In this document: in pieces, positions 1 through 8,100 of the stretch
Position numbering within the stretch: the stretch's first letter is position 1
Layout: each line of letters starts with the position of its first letter
NCBI GenBank assembly: GCA_009773995.1
Contig: VSMY01000078.1
Location: 1 to 13,039 of the forward strand
Reading direction: 5' to 3'
Length of the DNA: 13,039 nucleotides
Source: Oscillibacter sp.
GTDB taxonomy: Bacteria; Bacillota; Clostridia; Oscillospirales; Oscillospiraceae
Made by a program: the position numbers and the translations under genes
The notes under the pieces: model-generated
Databases searched by the model: none
What the model saw: the letters and a program-made list of their open reading frames with translations, nothing else
What the model was told of the DNA's origin: nothing

Positions 1-350
1 CCGGGGGACGGAGGGGGCGGAAGGCGGAGTCCTCCGCCTCCCGCCGGAGGGAGACCAGGCGGGCCGTCATGGTCTCGTAGCTGTCGAAGCGCCAGACGCT
101 CCGGGCAAAGAGGGCGGCCAGCACTACACTTGTGCCCTGGTAAGCGACGGCGGGACGCCAGTAGAGGAGATAGCCCCGGTCCCGCTTTAAAAAGCCCAGG
201 ACGGCCTGTCGGGGGACGCAGCCCTCCGGCATTTGGCAGTCGGGGAATTCATAGCTCCTGCCCTGGTCCCCCAGATCGTCGATGCGGCTCCGCAGGGCCT
301 CCCGGACCTCCGGCCCGCAGGAGCAGAATTGGGAAAAGGTGACGCGCATG
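1..350 (-). CDS. Hypothetical protein, N-terminal part (3' end outside window)
   Basis: An uninterrupted reading frame of 116 codons runs leftward from the ATG at 350-348 to the window edge. A very good ribosome binding site, AGGAGG at 357-362 with 6-base spacing, fixes the start, and codon use is GC-rich like the neighbours. The visible protein begins MRVTFSQFCSCG and is soluble-looking, with no signal peptide or clear membrane helix. It has two cysteine pairs, C9/C11 and C38/C44, followed by an aromatic, basic stretch (GYLLYWRP near residues 59-66) and a charged C-terminal helix-like part. The cysteines could bind a metal, but they match no motif I can name. I do not recognise a family. It lies beyond a strong terminator, so it probably starts a separate transcript from the SLH/PilZ series. 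The gene call is fairly sure; the function is unknown. Confidence 0.75.
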
Positions 351-355
351 AAAAG

Positions 356-362
356 CCCTCCT
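356..362 (-). promoter_or_regulatory. Ribosome binding site of the left-edge gene
   Basis: On the minus strand this reads AGGAGGG and ends 5 to 6 bases before the ATG at 350. It is the main reason to accept the partial gene at the left edge. The AT-rich stretch further upstream (about 365-408) must hold its promoter, since a terminator lies just beyond it, but I see no convincing -35/-10 pair. Confidence 0.7.
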
Positions 363-408
363 TTTTCCCATAGGATTTCCAGATTAAGGAAATTTTAAAA
401 GGGCGGAG

Positions 409-450
409 AAAAAAAGGCCATGGATGAGGGAAATCATCCATGGCCTTTTT
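409..450. terminator. Bidirectional rho-independent terminator
   Basis: A perfect 12-bp stem, GGCCATGGATGA at 416-427 and TCATCCATGGCC at 434-445, encloses a 6-base loop. It is flanked by A7 at 409-415 and T5 at 446-450, so it has a U-tract in either direction of transcription. On the minus strand it lies 19 bases past the stop codon of the YcgR-like PilZ gene and closes the long leftward gene series. It also insulates the next leftward gene starting at 350. Confidence 0.92.
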
Positions 451-468
451 GATGCCGAAAACGGGCGT

Positions 469-1161
469 TCAGTCCTCCCGCCGGGCCCGGAGGACCTTCC
501 GCTGGAGGGTGAAAATAACCTGGAGCAGCCGCTCCTGTTCCCGGGGCGGAACGTCCACAAACTGGCAGCCATACTCAAATTTTTTCATGGGGCTGGCGGT
601 CTGGGCCCGGACGGCGGTCCGCTTGACCTTGCAGGTGAGGGTGAAGGGTTCCTCCGTTGGAAGAAAGCTGGCTTCCAGCTGGAAGGTGGTTTCCAGCTGG
701 AAGAGCTTCGTGGTCAGAATCCGGGCGCCTCCGGCGCTGACGTCCAAGACTTTGCAGGGAAATTTCTCTCCGGAAGTGGAACGGACCTGGCCGTCCACAC
801 CGGCGTTCAGACGGAAAAAGTTGCGGTTCTCGCTGCTTTGAAGGGACTGAAGCCGTTCAATGCGCCAGAATTTGGGATCGTTGGGCCCCACGGAGCCGTT
901 CAGCGTGAAGGTGTCCCCGTCCCGCTGGAAGCAGCGGAGCTTTACCCGCTGGTTGTAGAGGCCGCGGGGGAGAAAGCCTCCGCTTTCCCCTAAGACGTCC
1001 ACTTGGTTTCCGCCGATGAGCCGGATTCTGCCCACAAAAATCAGGGCGTTGGCGGGAGACAGAACCTCCACCTTCATGCCGTTGTAGAGCTCCGGAAAAT
1101 CCTCCGGCAGGACGGCGGGAGCGGGCTCCTCTCTTTTAAAAAGGGATTTGAAAAATGCCAT
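469..1161 (-). CDS. YcgR-like PilZ domain protein, c-di-GMP receptor
   Basis: This 230-aa cytosolic protein has the two-domain layout of the YcgR/YpfA flagellar-brake family. Residues about 22-110 form a YcgR-type N-terminal beta domain (pattern YNGMKVEVL..., ending WRIERLQSL). Residues about 111-222 form a PilZ domain. Both c-di-GMP ligands are present: the RxxxR motif at R113-R117 (RNFFR) and the DxSxxG motif at D140, S142 and G145 (DVSAGG). Family members bind cyclic di-GMP and act on the flagellar motor or on exopolysaccharide machinery; which applies here is unknown. The ATG at 1161 has AGGAGG at 1168-1173 and lies 14 bases after the stop of the 1307-aa SLH gene, so the two are cotranscribed. 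It is last in the series, just before the terminator. Its C-terminal third resembles that of the second PilZ protein at 10213-10809 (shared PTEEP and FVD...F.LQ), suggesting paralogy. Confidence 0.93.
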   Translation of the reverse strand: MAFFKSLFKREEPAPAVLPEDFPELYNGMKVEVLSPANALIFVGRIRLIGGNQVDVLGESGGFLPRGLYNQRVKLRCFQRDGDTFTLNGSVGPNDPKFWRIERLQSLQSSENRNFFRLNAGVDGQVRSTSGEKFPCKVLDVSAGGARILTTKLFQLETTFQLEASFLPTEEPFTLTCKVKRTAVRAQTASPMKKFEYGCQFVDVPPREQERLLQVIFTLQRKVLRARRED

Positions 1162-1175
1162 GGCGGGCCTCCTTG

Positions 1176-4100
1176 TCAGCGGGTCAGAACCCGGTGCAGG
1201 ATAACGGCCATCTCCGCCCGGCTGATGGCCGCGCCGGGATTGAGGCGGGAGGCGCTGTTCCCCCGGACGGCTCCCATCTGAACCAGGGCGGCCACGGAGG
1301 GCCGGGCGAAGGCGGAGACCTGGTAGCCGTCGGCGTAGGAGGAGAGAAGACCGGCGTCGGCGGTGGGCAGGGACTGCCCCGCGGCCTCCAGAGCCCGACA
1401 GATCATGGTCATGGCGCTCTGGCGGGTGATGGGCCGATCGGGCTGGAAGCGGCCGTTGTTCCCCTGAACGATGCCTAAGTTCCTGGCTGCGGCCACGGCC
1501 CCGGCGTAGGTGCTGTTTGCGGGCACGTCGGGGAAGCCGGAGGAGCCCCCGGTGGAGAACTGAAAGGCCCGGCAGATCATCAGGGTGAACTCTCCCCGGC
1601 TGATGGGCTGGCCGGGACGGTAGGTGTTGTCGCTGTAGCCGTTGGTAACGCCGCTGGAGCGGAGGAACTCAATGGAGGGCTTCGCCCAGTCCCAGCCGCC
1701 GGCGGTGTCGGCGAAGGTGGCGGTGCAGTAGCCGTTGGAGAGCTGGAGCTCCACGGTGCTGGAGTGGCTGCCGCCCTGGGTGTCTACGGCGGTATAGGGG
1801 ATGGTCAGGGTTCCCTGAAACTCCGCCTTGGGCAGGTAGGAAATCTGGCTGAGCTGCTGGGAACTGTAATGGGCGGCGGTGGTGACGCCGGTGCCCGTCC
1901 GGGCGGGGCCGCTGTAATTCTGATAGAGGTGCCCCGTGTAGGGCAGGGAGCTGAATTGGACATAGGACAGCTGGGTCCCCAGGGCCGCCTGACAGGCGTT
2001 CTGGAAGTCCGCGGCCCGGAAGGGAATGGGGTGGGCGGAGCTGCCGGTATAGCGGATCTGGGAGCTGGTCGGATTGGAGCCGGTGATGGTGATCTCCACC
2101 GTGCCGCTGAAGGAATCCCCCCGGGTGCTGTAGCCGGTGAAGCCGAAGGTGACGGTGCCGGAGGTGGAGGCCGCGGCGAAGCTCACGTCGCCCAACAGGC
2201 GGCTGTTGTTGGAATAGTAATACCCGGTGGAGCTGCCGACGGTGTTCCCGGTGCGGCTGGCGCTGTTGTACTGGTGGTAGAGCGTGCCGTACTGGGAGGA
2301 GGGGAGGTCGAAGCGGACGTAGTTCAGCGTGTCTCCGGTGGCGCTGCGGCAGGCGCTGTTGAAGTCCGAGGCGTTGAAGCGGACGAAGCCGTTGGCCGCG
2401 GCGGTGTAGGAGACGATTTGGCTTCCGCCTCCGCCCACGGAGACGGTGACGGTTCCGTTGAAGCGGACGTTGTCCTCGTCATAGCCGGTAAAGGAGATGG
2501 AAACGGTGCCCGTGTAGCCCGCGGCGGGGACAAAGGTGAGGTTGGAGATGGAGGGAGAGCCGTTCCGGTAGTAGTCCGTGCCGGTGGAGACCCGGAAGCT
2601 GGAGGAGCTGTAGTAGTTATAGTACAAGACGCCCGTGCCGGAGGAGGGAACGCTGGTAAAGCGGATGTGGTCCAGGGTCCGGCCGGTGATGTCCCGCCCG
2701 GCGTCGTTGAAGTCCCCGGCGGCGAAGGTGACGGCCTGCCCCTTGGGGGTGTTGTAGTGCACCGTTCCCGCGCCGTCGTCTACGTGGATGATGAGATCCC
2801 CGGAGAAGGTGGCCCCGGTGGTGGTGGTCCCGGTGAAGGGAATGGTGACGGTGCCGCTGTAATTGGAGGCGGGCACAAAGGTGATGTTGGAGATCCGGGG
2901 CGTGGAGTTCCGGTAGTAGCTCCGGTCCGCGGCGACCTTCGTGCTGGAGCTGCTGCTGTAGTTCAGGTAAAGGGTCCCCCTGCTGGAGGAGGGCAGGCTG
3001 GTGAAGCGGATGTAGTTCAGCGTCCCTCCGGTCGCCCGCTGGCAGGCGTCGTTGAAATCGCCGGCGTTCAGGCTCCGGCGCTGGTTCCGGCCGGTGGAGT
3101 ATTCCACATTGCCGCCGCCCTCGCCGTTGGCCCCGTAGACCCGGATGCGGACCGTGCCGCTGTAGGACGCGCCGGAGCTGTCGGTGCAGCGGTAGGGAAC
3201 GTCCACGTCCCCTGTGTAGCCCTTGGCCGGGACAAAGGTGATATCGTCGATGGAGGGGCTGCTGGTGGCGTAATAGCGGGTGGAGTTGTTCACCTTGGGG
3301 GAGTACTGCCCAGAGGGGTTGTAGTTAAAGTAAAGCGTGCCCCGGCTGGAGGCGGGCAGGCCGAAGGTGACGTAGCTGATGGCCCGTCCGGTGCGGCCCT
3401 TGCAGACGGCGGAGAAGTGCTCCGCGGAGAAGGAAACGGGCTGGTCCACGCCGGTGGAGTAGCTCACGTCCCCGGTGGCCGTGGCCTCGATGCGGATGGT
3501 GCCGGAGAAGGTGGTTCCGTTGGTGGCGACGGCGTTGTAGTCCACCACGGCCACGCCGTCAAAGCCCGGCAGGGGAACGAAGGTCACGTCCTTCAAGGCC
3601 ATCTGGCCCTGGCCGGTGGGCTGGTAATAATACCGCTCCGTGCCGCCTACGCCGTGGCCCGGAGTCTCGGGGGAGCTGTACTTGTAATAGAGCACGCCGT
3701 TCTTGGTGGAGACCTTCAGGCTGTACACGCAGTCCAGAGGGCCTTCGGCCTTGTCACGGGAGCGGCGGTCCAGCTCGCTCATGACACCGGAGAGGGAATA
3801 GGAGGGCTCGGAACCCATGTTGACGGTGACGGCCTGGGCCACGTCCTCGGAGACCCGGACCTTAAAGCTGGCCTGGCAGTTGGTGCCCGCGGCGGTGGCG
3901 GTGATGGTCACGTCGCTGCCGGGGTAGTGGGCGGTAACCCGGCCCCCCAGGACCTGGGCCACGGTGTTGTTGGAGCTTTCCCAGTTGATGGTTTTGTTCC
4001 GGGCGTTGCCGAAGGCCGTGTAGGCCACGGTGATGTCCCGGTACTGGTAGATGTCCACCACGTCGCCCTCCCGGAGGGAAACGGTCTCGCCCTTACCGCC

Positions 4101-5099
4101 GGAGGTGGATTTTTTGATATAGCTCAGCAGGAGGCCGGAGACCTCCACCTTCCGCTGGGCCGTGGGGCCGGCGGACCCGCCCGCCTGGGCGGTGATGGTG
4201 GTCTCGCCGGGGGCGCGGGGGGTGACCTTGCCGGTGTTGGGGTCGATTGTGGCGACGGAAGTGTCGCTGGAAGACCAGGTAATCCGCCGGTCCTCCTCGG
4301 CGGCGGTGGAGGGCTCGGCTTCGGCCGCAAGGACAAGGTCGTCTCCGCCGATGTCCACATAGTTTGCCCCGTCGTCGGTGGTCCGGGTGGTGATGGTCAC
4401 CCCCGTGACTTTGGGGGGCAGGGCGTTCACTACCCGGACAACGCAGGTGGCGGTGGCGTTGGAGTTTTCCGCCGTGGAGGAGGCTACAATGGTGGCCATA
4501 TCCCCGGCCTTGGCGTTGTAAAGGTAGACCGTGGCCACGCTGGGGTTAAGAGGGCTCCAGTCCACGCGGATGGGCCCGGAGGTGGGGGACCAGGTGAGGC
4601 CCTTGCTTACGCCCTCCGGGGCGGTGACGGTGGCGTTGAGGGTAAGGGTGGAGCCCAGGGGGAGGGACGCGGCCGTTTGGTCCAGCTCGATGTCGATGTC
4701 GGGAACCACGGGCTGGATGGGTTCGGCCGCCTTGGGCTTTACAGTGATTTCATAGGTGGCGGATCCGGTATCGCCGGTTGTCCCATCAGTTACCGTCGCG
4801 GTTACTTTGACGGTTTCAGATTTCGCGACCGTGGCCGCCGTTACGGTGCAAGAGTCACCGGAGGCATCGGTGGGAACAGAAAGAATTGAGGGCCTATCGC
4901 TTTGCCAGGAAATTTCTGCGCCCTCGGGTGCGCCGGTGAGCGACAGCTCCAAGCTGTCGCCGGACTCGATTTCCGTCTCGTCGGCGGTAATGGACAGGCC
5001 CGCGATGTCTGCTGCGGCCGCCGGGACCGTCAGCAGGGAGAAAGCCAGCGCCAGGGCCAGCAGCAGGGCCCCGGCCCGGCGGAGAGTTCGAGATTTCAT
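1176..5099 (-). CDS. Large SLH-anchored surface protein with Big2-like domains and six tandem repeats
   Basis: This is a secreted protein of 1307 aa. Residues 1-30 are a Sec signal peptide (basic MKSRTLRR, a leucine/alanine core, cleavage probably after PAAAA). Four Ig-like segments follow at about 32-120, 135-224, 231-320 and 321-416. The third has the classic Big_2 pattern (ITWSSSDTSVATIDP, then GKVTPRAPGETTITA). Residues about 424-1121 are six tandem repeats of about 110 aa. Three SLH domains end the protein (about 1127-1180, 1189-1238 and 1251-1306), with signatures ISRGEFTLMICRAF, ITRQSAMTMICRAL and ISRAEMAVILHRVL. SLH domains are known to bind secondary cell-wall polymer non-covalently, so the repeats should project outward. 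No catalytic motif was seen; an adhesin or S-layer-associated structural role is inferred. The ATG at 5099 has AAAGGAG about 10 bases upstream. The preceding SLH gene is 81 bases away, with a hairpin terminator between, so expression depends on read-through or on a promoter inside the upstream gene. Confidence 0.93.
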   Translation of the reverse strand: MKSRTLRRAGALLLALALAFSLLTVPAAAADIAGLSITADETEIESGDSLELSLTGAPEGAEISWQSDRPSILSVPTDASGDSCTVTAATVAKSETVKVTATVTDGTTGDTGSATYEITVKPKAAEPIQPVVPDIDIELDQTAASLPLGSTLTLNATVTAPEGVSKGLTWSPTSGPIRVDWSPLNPSVATVYLYNAKAGDMATIVASSTAENSNATATCVVRVVNALPPKVTGVTITTRTTDDGANYVDIGGDDLVLAAEAEPSTAAEEDRRITWSSSDTSVATIDPNTGKVTPRAPGETTITAQAGGSAGPTAQRKVEVSGLLLSYIKKSTSGGKGETVSLREGDVVDIYQYRDITVAYTAFGNARNKTINWESSNNTVAQVLGGRVTAHYPGSDVTITATAAGTNCQASFKVRVSEDVAQAVTVNMGSEPSYSLSGVMSELDRRSRDKAEGPLDCVYSLKVSTKNGVLYYKYSSPETPGHGVGGTERYYYQPTGQGQMALKDVTFVPLPGFDGVAVVDYNAVATNGTTFSGTIRIEATATGDVSYSTGVDQPVSFSAEHFSAVCKGRTGRAISYVTFGLPASSRGTLYFNYNPSGQYSPKVNNSTRYYATSSPSIDDITFVPAKGYTGDVDVPYRCTDSSGASYSGTVRIRVYGANGEGGGNVEYSTGRNQRRSLNAGDFNDACQRATGGTLNYIRFTSLPSSSRGTLYLNYSSSSSTKVAADRSYYRNSTPRISNITFVPASNYSGTVTIPFTGTTTTGATFSGDLIIHVDDGAGTVHYNTPKGQAVTFAAGDFNDAGRDITGRTLDHIRFTSVPSSGTGVLYYNYYSSSSFRVSTGTDYYRNGSPSISNLTFVPAAGYTGTVSISFTGYDEDNVRFNGTVTVSVGGGGSQIVSYTAAANGFVRFNASDFNSACRSATGDTLNYVRFDLPSSQYGTLYHQYNSASRTGNTVGSSTGYYYSNNSRLLGDVSFAAASTSGTVTFGFTGYSTRGDSFSGTVEITITGSNPTSSQIRYTGSSAHPIPFRAADFQNACQAALGTQLSYVQFSSLPYTGHLYQNYSGPARTGTGVTTAAHYSSQQLSQISYLPKAEFQGTLTIPYTAVDTQGGSHSSTVELQLSNGYCTATFADTAGGWDWAKPSIEFLRSSGVTNGYSDNTYRPGQPISRGEFTLMICRAFQFSTGGSSGFPDVPANSTYAGAVAAARNLGIVQGNNGRFQPDRPITRQSAMTMICRALEAAGQSLPTADAGLLSSYADGYQVSAFARPSVAALVQMGAVRGNSASRLNPGAAISRAEMAVILHRVLTR
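1182..1721 (-). other. Three C-terminal SLH domains
   Basis: These codons specify residues about 1127-1306 of the 1307-aa protein, three S-layer-homology units. Each has the usual layout: an F-x-D-like start, a helix (WAKPSIEFLRSSGV, AGAVAAARNLGIV, ARPSVAALVQMGAV), a G-x...F/L-x-P turn, and the ISR/ITR helix. Such triplets form one trimer-like fold that grips pyruvylated wall polymer. They are the cell-wall anchor. Confidence 0.9.
1737..3830 (-). repeat. Six tandem ~110-residue coding repeats
   Basis: Six diverged units lie head to tail within the 1307-aa SLH protein: R1 3477-3830, R2 3132-3473, R3 2778-3110, R4 2436-2768, R5 2082-2420 and R6 1737-2063. A unit begins with a strand like VEYSTG, then a phenylalanine strand, DFN.AC, TG.TL.YIRF, a P.SS.GTLY.NY stretch, a YY pair, ITFVPA..Y.GTVTIPFT and a closing GATFSGTV.I.V strand. 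The second half looks like cadherin-like or tandem-95 type beta repeats (ftP..n..G...i.y...d..G). The first half I cannot place. R1 is the most diverged. Boundaries are by eye, good to a few residues. Confidence 0.85.
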
Positions 5100-5119
5100 A
5101 AAGCATACACTCCTTTTCC

Positions 5120-5158
5120 GAAAAACGAAACGAGGGCGGGCGGTTGCGCCCGCCCTCG
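5120..5158 (-). terminator. Intra-operon hairpin terminator or attenuator
   Basis: CGAGGGCGGGC at 5131-5141 pairs perfectly with GCCCGCCCTCG at 5148-5158, and one more G-C pair closes a 4-base GTTG loop. Read on the minus strand, the stem is followed by TTTCGTTTTT (5121-5130), a slightly interrupted U-tract. It lies about 23 bases after the stop of the 1669-aa gene and about 20 bases before the start of the 1307-aa gene. The downstream ribosome binding site follows almost at once, leaving no room for a promoter between. Partial termination that sets the ratio of the two SLH proteins is the likely role. Confidence 0.8.
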
Positions 5159-5180
5159 AGGGGGATAACGGTGGGAATGA

Positions 5181-8100
5181 TCAGAGCTTCCAGCCTTCGG
5201 TGAACTCAAGGGACCACTGGCCACCGGGGACGGTGGGTGCCCGCAGGGTCGCCGTCAGGTCCCTGCGGCCAGCTTTGATCTCTCCGTTGGTTCCGCACAG
5301 GTTGGTGAAATAGATTTGAGCGCCGGGCGATACTTGGGTAAACTTGAACCGCACCTGCCTGGGAAGAAGGGAGCCGTGCTGAGTGATGTTCTGTTCCGGC
5401 TTTGGGTCGTCCAGATCGATGCCGCTGTGAGAGAAGGAGATTACATCGCTGGTGTAGTTGATGCAGGTGGTACCATTGTTGGAGGCCTGGTGGTCTCCGG
5501 GATGCAACTCACTGTACTTGCAAGCGTCGATCCGTATTCCCTTTCCGTCGCTGATCTGATAGCAGGGGAAGTCCGTGAAGCGAATCGTGAAGATACCTGA
5601 ATAGAGGAGGTCGGAATCGCTGTTTCCGCCGGAAACCTGATCTACATACAGATTATTATCCTGCTCAACACGGAAAGCCGGGGAGGCCCGGAAGCCCACC
5701 AGTCCGGAGTCCTTGCCCGTGGCCACCACGATCATGGTGAACTCGCTGGTGGTATCCATACCATCAATGGAGACGGGGTAGGGCGTGAACTCCTTGAGCT
5801 CAAAGGGGTTCTGGGGCGTGAGGGCAGAGGGGTTGTAGTCGCTGTTTTGCTTGTTCATGATGTTGCTGTAGAGTTCACTTTTGGCCTCGTCCGTGGCGCA
5901 GTGGTCGTATACGCTTTCCCGGTAGTTACCGCTCTGGCCGGGCCAGGGCTCCAGCATGGCGCCCAGCACGGTGTTCGCCTTGGCGGGGATTTCGGCAAGG
6001 TTGATACCGTCTTTGATCATGTCGCCTCGGAAGGGCTTGTTGAAGTCAGAGTCCCCTGTCAGCTGGAAGGTTCGGGCCAGGAGGTACTTGACGTCCTTGG
6101 AGTCCGTGTCCACCTGGAGCGTGGCCGAGGTGGTGGAGGTGGGGTCAATCCAGATCTTGGGCGGCTCGGGCGGGTCGGTCTTGAACCGGTAGCAGAGGGC
6201 CTGATTCGCCGGGTTGCCGAACTCGTCCTCGCTGACCAGGTACAGAATGTACTCCGTGCCCGCGTCCAGTCCGGAGATGGTCACCGGCGCGGTGCTGCCG
6301 GAGGACAGCAAACCGGTGCTTACCACCTTGATCTTTACGTGAACGTCGATCTCGCCCCGGCCGGCCTTGGTGATGGTTTCCGTCTCAGGGTGCTTGGGGT
6401 GTACCCAGAGCTCCCCGGTGTCCCCCAGCTGGCCTGTGTGGATGTCGTTCAAATTGACAAGGGCTTCGTCGGCCTGGCCGGAGAAGTTGTAATATCCGGG
6501 GGCGTAGGTGTTGTCCGCCAAGCTGTACAAAGCGTCGCTGGTTTTCTGGGTGATGGGAACCGCCATGCAGTATACTGTGCCGCTAGGCGTCAGGTTCACG
6601 GAGAAGCTGACGCTGTCCCGCTTCGGGTCGATGGTGCCCACCAGCCGGACCTTGGGGGCCAGCTCCGAGGGAACTGTGAATTTATAGGCCTTGGGGTCGC
6701 TGATCCGCTCCAGGGGCGTTGCGAGGGCGCTGAAAACGGCGTCGGTGGCCTGGCCGTAGCGGGAGATGGGGCGGAGCTGGCTGTCGGTGCCCGTGTAGAG
6801 CTCCGCCTCCATGTGGACGTCGCCGTCCTGGCCGCCCTCGGTGGAGAGGACGGCGAACTGGAGTTCCTCCGTGAGATCCCGCAGGTGGGGCCGCCCCTCG
6901 TTCTCGCCGATGCCGAAGTAGCCGGATTTGATCATCTGGGCGCTGAGGTTGCCGTAGAGGCTGTGATAGACCCGGCCGCCGCTGACCAGGGCCCGAAGGG
7001 GATGGCCGTCGGGCGTCAGCTTTGTCCACTTCGTTTCCCCGGCGTTCCGGACAAAGAGGTCATACTCGATGTCCTCGTGGGCCCAGAGGATCAGGTCCCA
7101 CCGGGCGGAGGCCGGCGCGAAGGCGGCGGCCTCGTTGGGGATCAGCCGGAAGATGGTGAGTACCCGGCCGTCCTCGGCATACTCCACGTCCTCCTTTTCC
7201 TTGATCTCAACCCGTGCAGAGATAGTGTTGATGGCCACGCTGGCGGAGGTCAGCTTGTTGGAAACGGGATCGGCGGTGTCCTGCATCTGCCGGACATAGA
7301 AGTAATACCGGGTTCCGCTCTGGAGCTGGATGCCCTTCCCCGCAGGGAAGGTGATGACGGTCTTTCCGCCCTCCCGAGTGACGACGGCCTCCCGGTAATC
7401 AATCCACTGGGGCATGTTGGCCAGCTGCTCCGGCGTGGTGGAAGCCGTGACGGCGGTGACGTAGCTGTCCTTAGGAGGCTCGCCGCTTCCCGGAGCCGTG
7501 CCGGTGTGCAGGCTGATGTGGTTGGACAGGGCCGAGGCCAGGGCGGCCTTGGCCTTGACCTGGTCGTCTCCCGAGGTGGAGAGAACCCTGCTGTAGAGGG
7601 CGTGGAAATCGTCGGGGTCGCCCTCCGCGCCGGTATTGGTCCTGTTGAAGCCCAGAACCTCCTCGCTGAACACCAGGCTGATGTCGCTGTCCAGGTAGGC
7701 GTATTCAATTTTGGTGTAATCTTCCAGCTCGGAGTGGCTGTACCGCTTGTCGACGGTGGGGGCCTGGTTATCCTGGGTCCGGATGGGGAAGGGGAAGGCG
7801 ATGGCCTTGTTGTACACGCAGTAGTTCCCGGCGGTATCCTTGGCCATGTAGTAGAGGTCGTAGGTGGTCTGGCCCTGGAGGCCGGTAACGGTAAAGGTGT
7901 AGGCGGTGGCGCCCCTGGCGGCCCGGACGGGGCCGCCCCGGCGGACGACGGTCTTGCCGTCCACCAGGATGTTCTCAATTTTGATTTGGTCGTTGACGGT
8001 GGGATTTTCCTTGTTGACCCGGATGGATTCGTCCTTGGTCACCGCGGCCCAGCTCAGGGAACCGGGCTCATCCAGGGTAAAGGACAGCGTGACGGAAGTG

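Noticed and set aside
351..408. Possible promoter for the left-edge gene
   Set aside because: The stretch is AT-rich on the minus strand, but no -35/-10 pair with acceptable spacing could be identified, so no site is called.
673..702. Two copies of the 12-base palindrome TTCCAGCTGGAA, 18 bases apart
   Set aside because: They lie within the PilZ coding frame and both read as Phe-Gln-Leu-Glu at a six-residue interval. Coding similarity explains them better than an operator site.
424..993. A 189-codon plus-strand frame opposite the YcgR-like PilZ gene
   Set aside because: It starts inside the terminator stem, has no ribosome binding site and lies opposite a clear PilZ domain.
1764..4889. A 1041-codon open frame on the plus strand opposite the 1307-aa SLH gene
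   Set aside because: It mirrors the SLH gene, has a glycine/valine/alanine-rich composition without domains, and lacks a fitting ribosome binding site. High GC at third codon positions of the real gene removes stops on the other strand.
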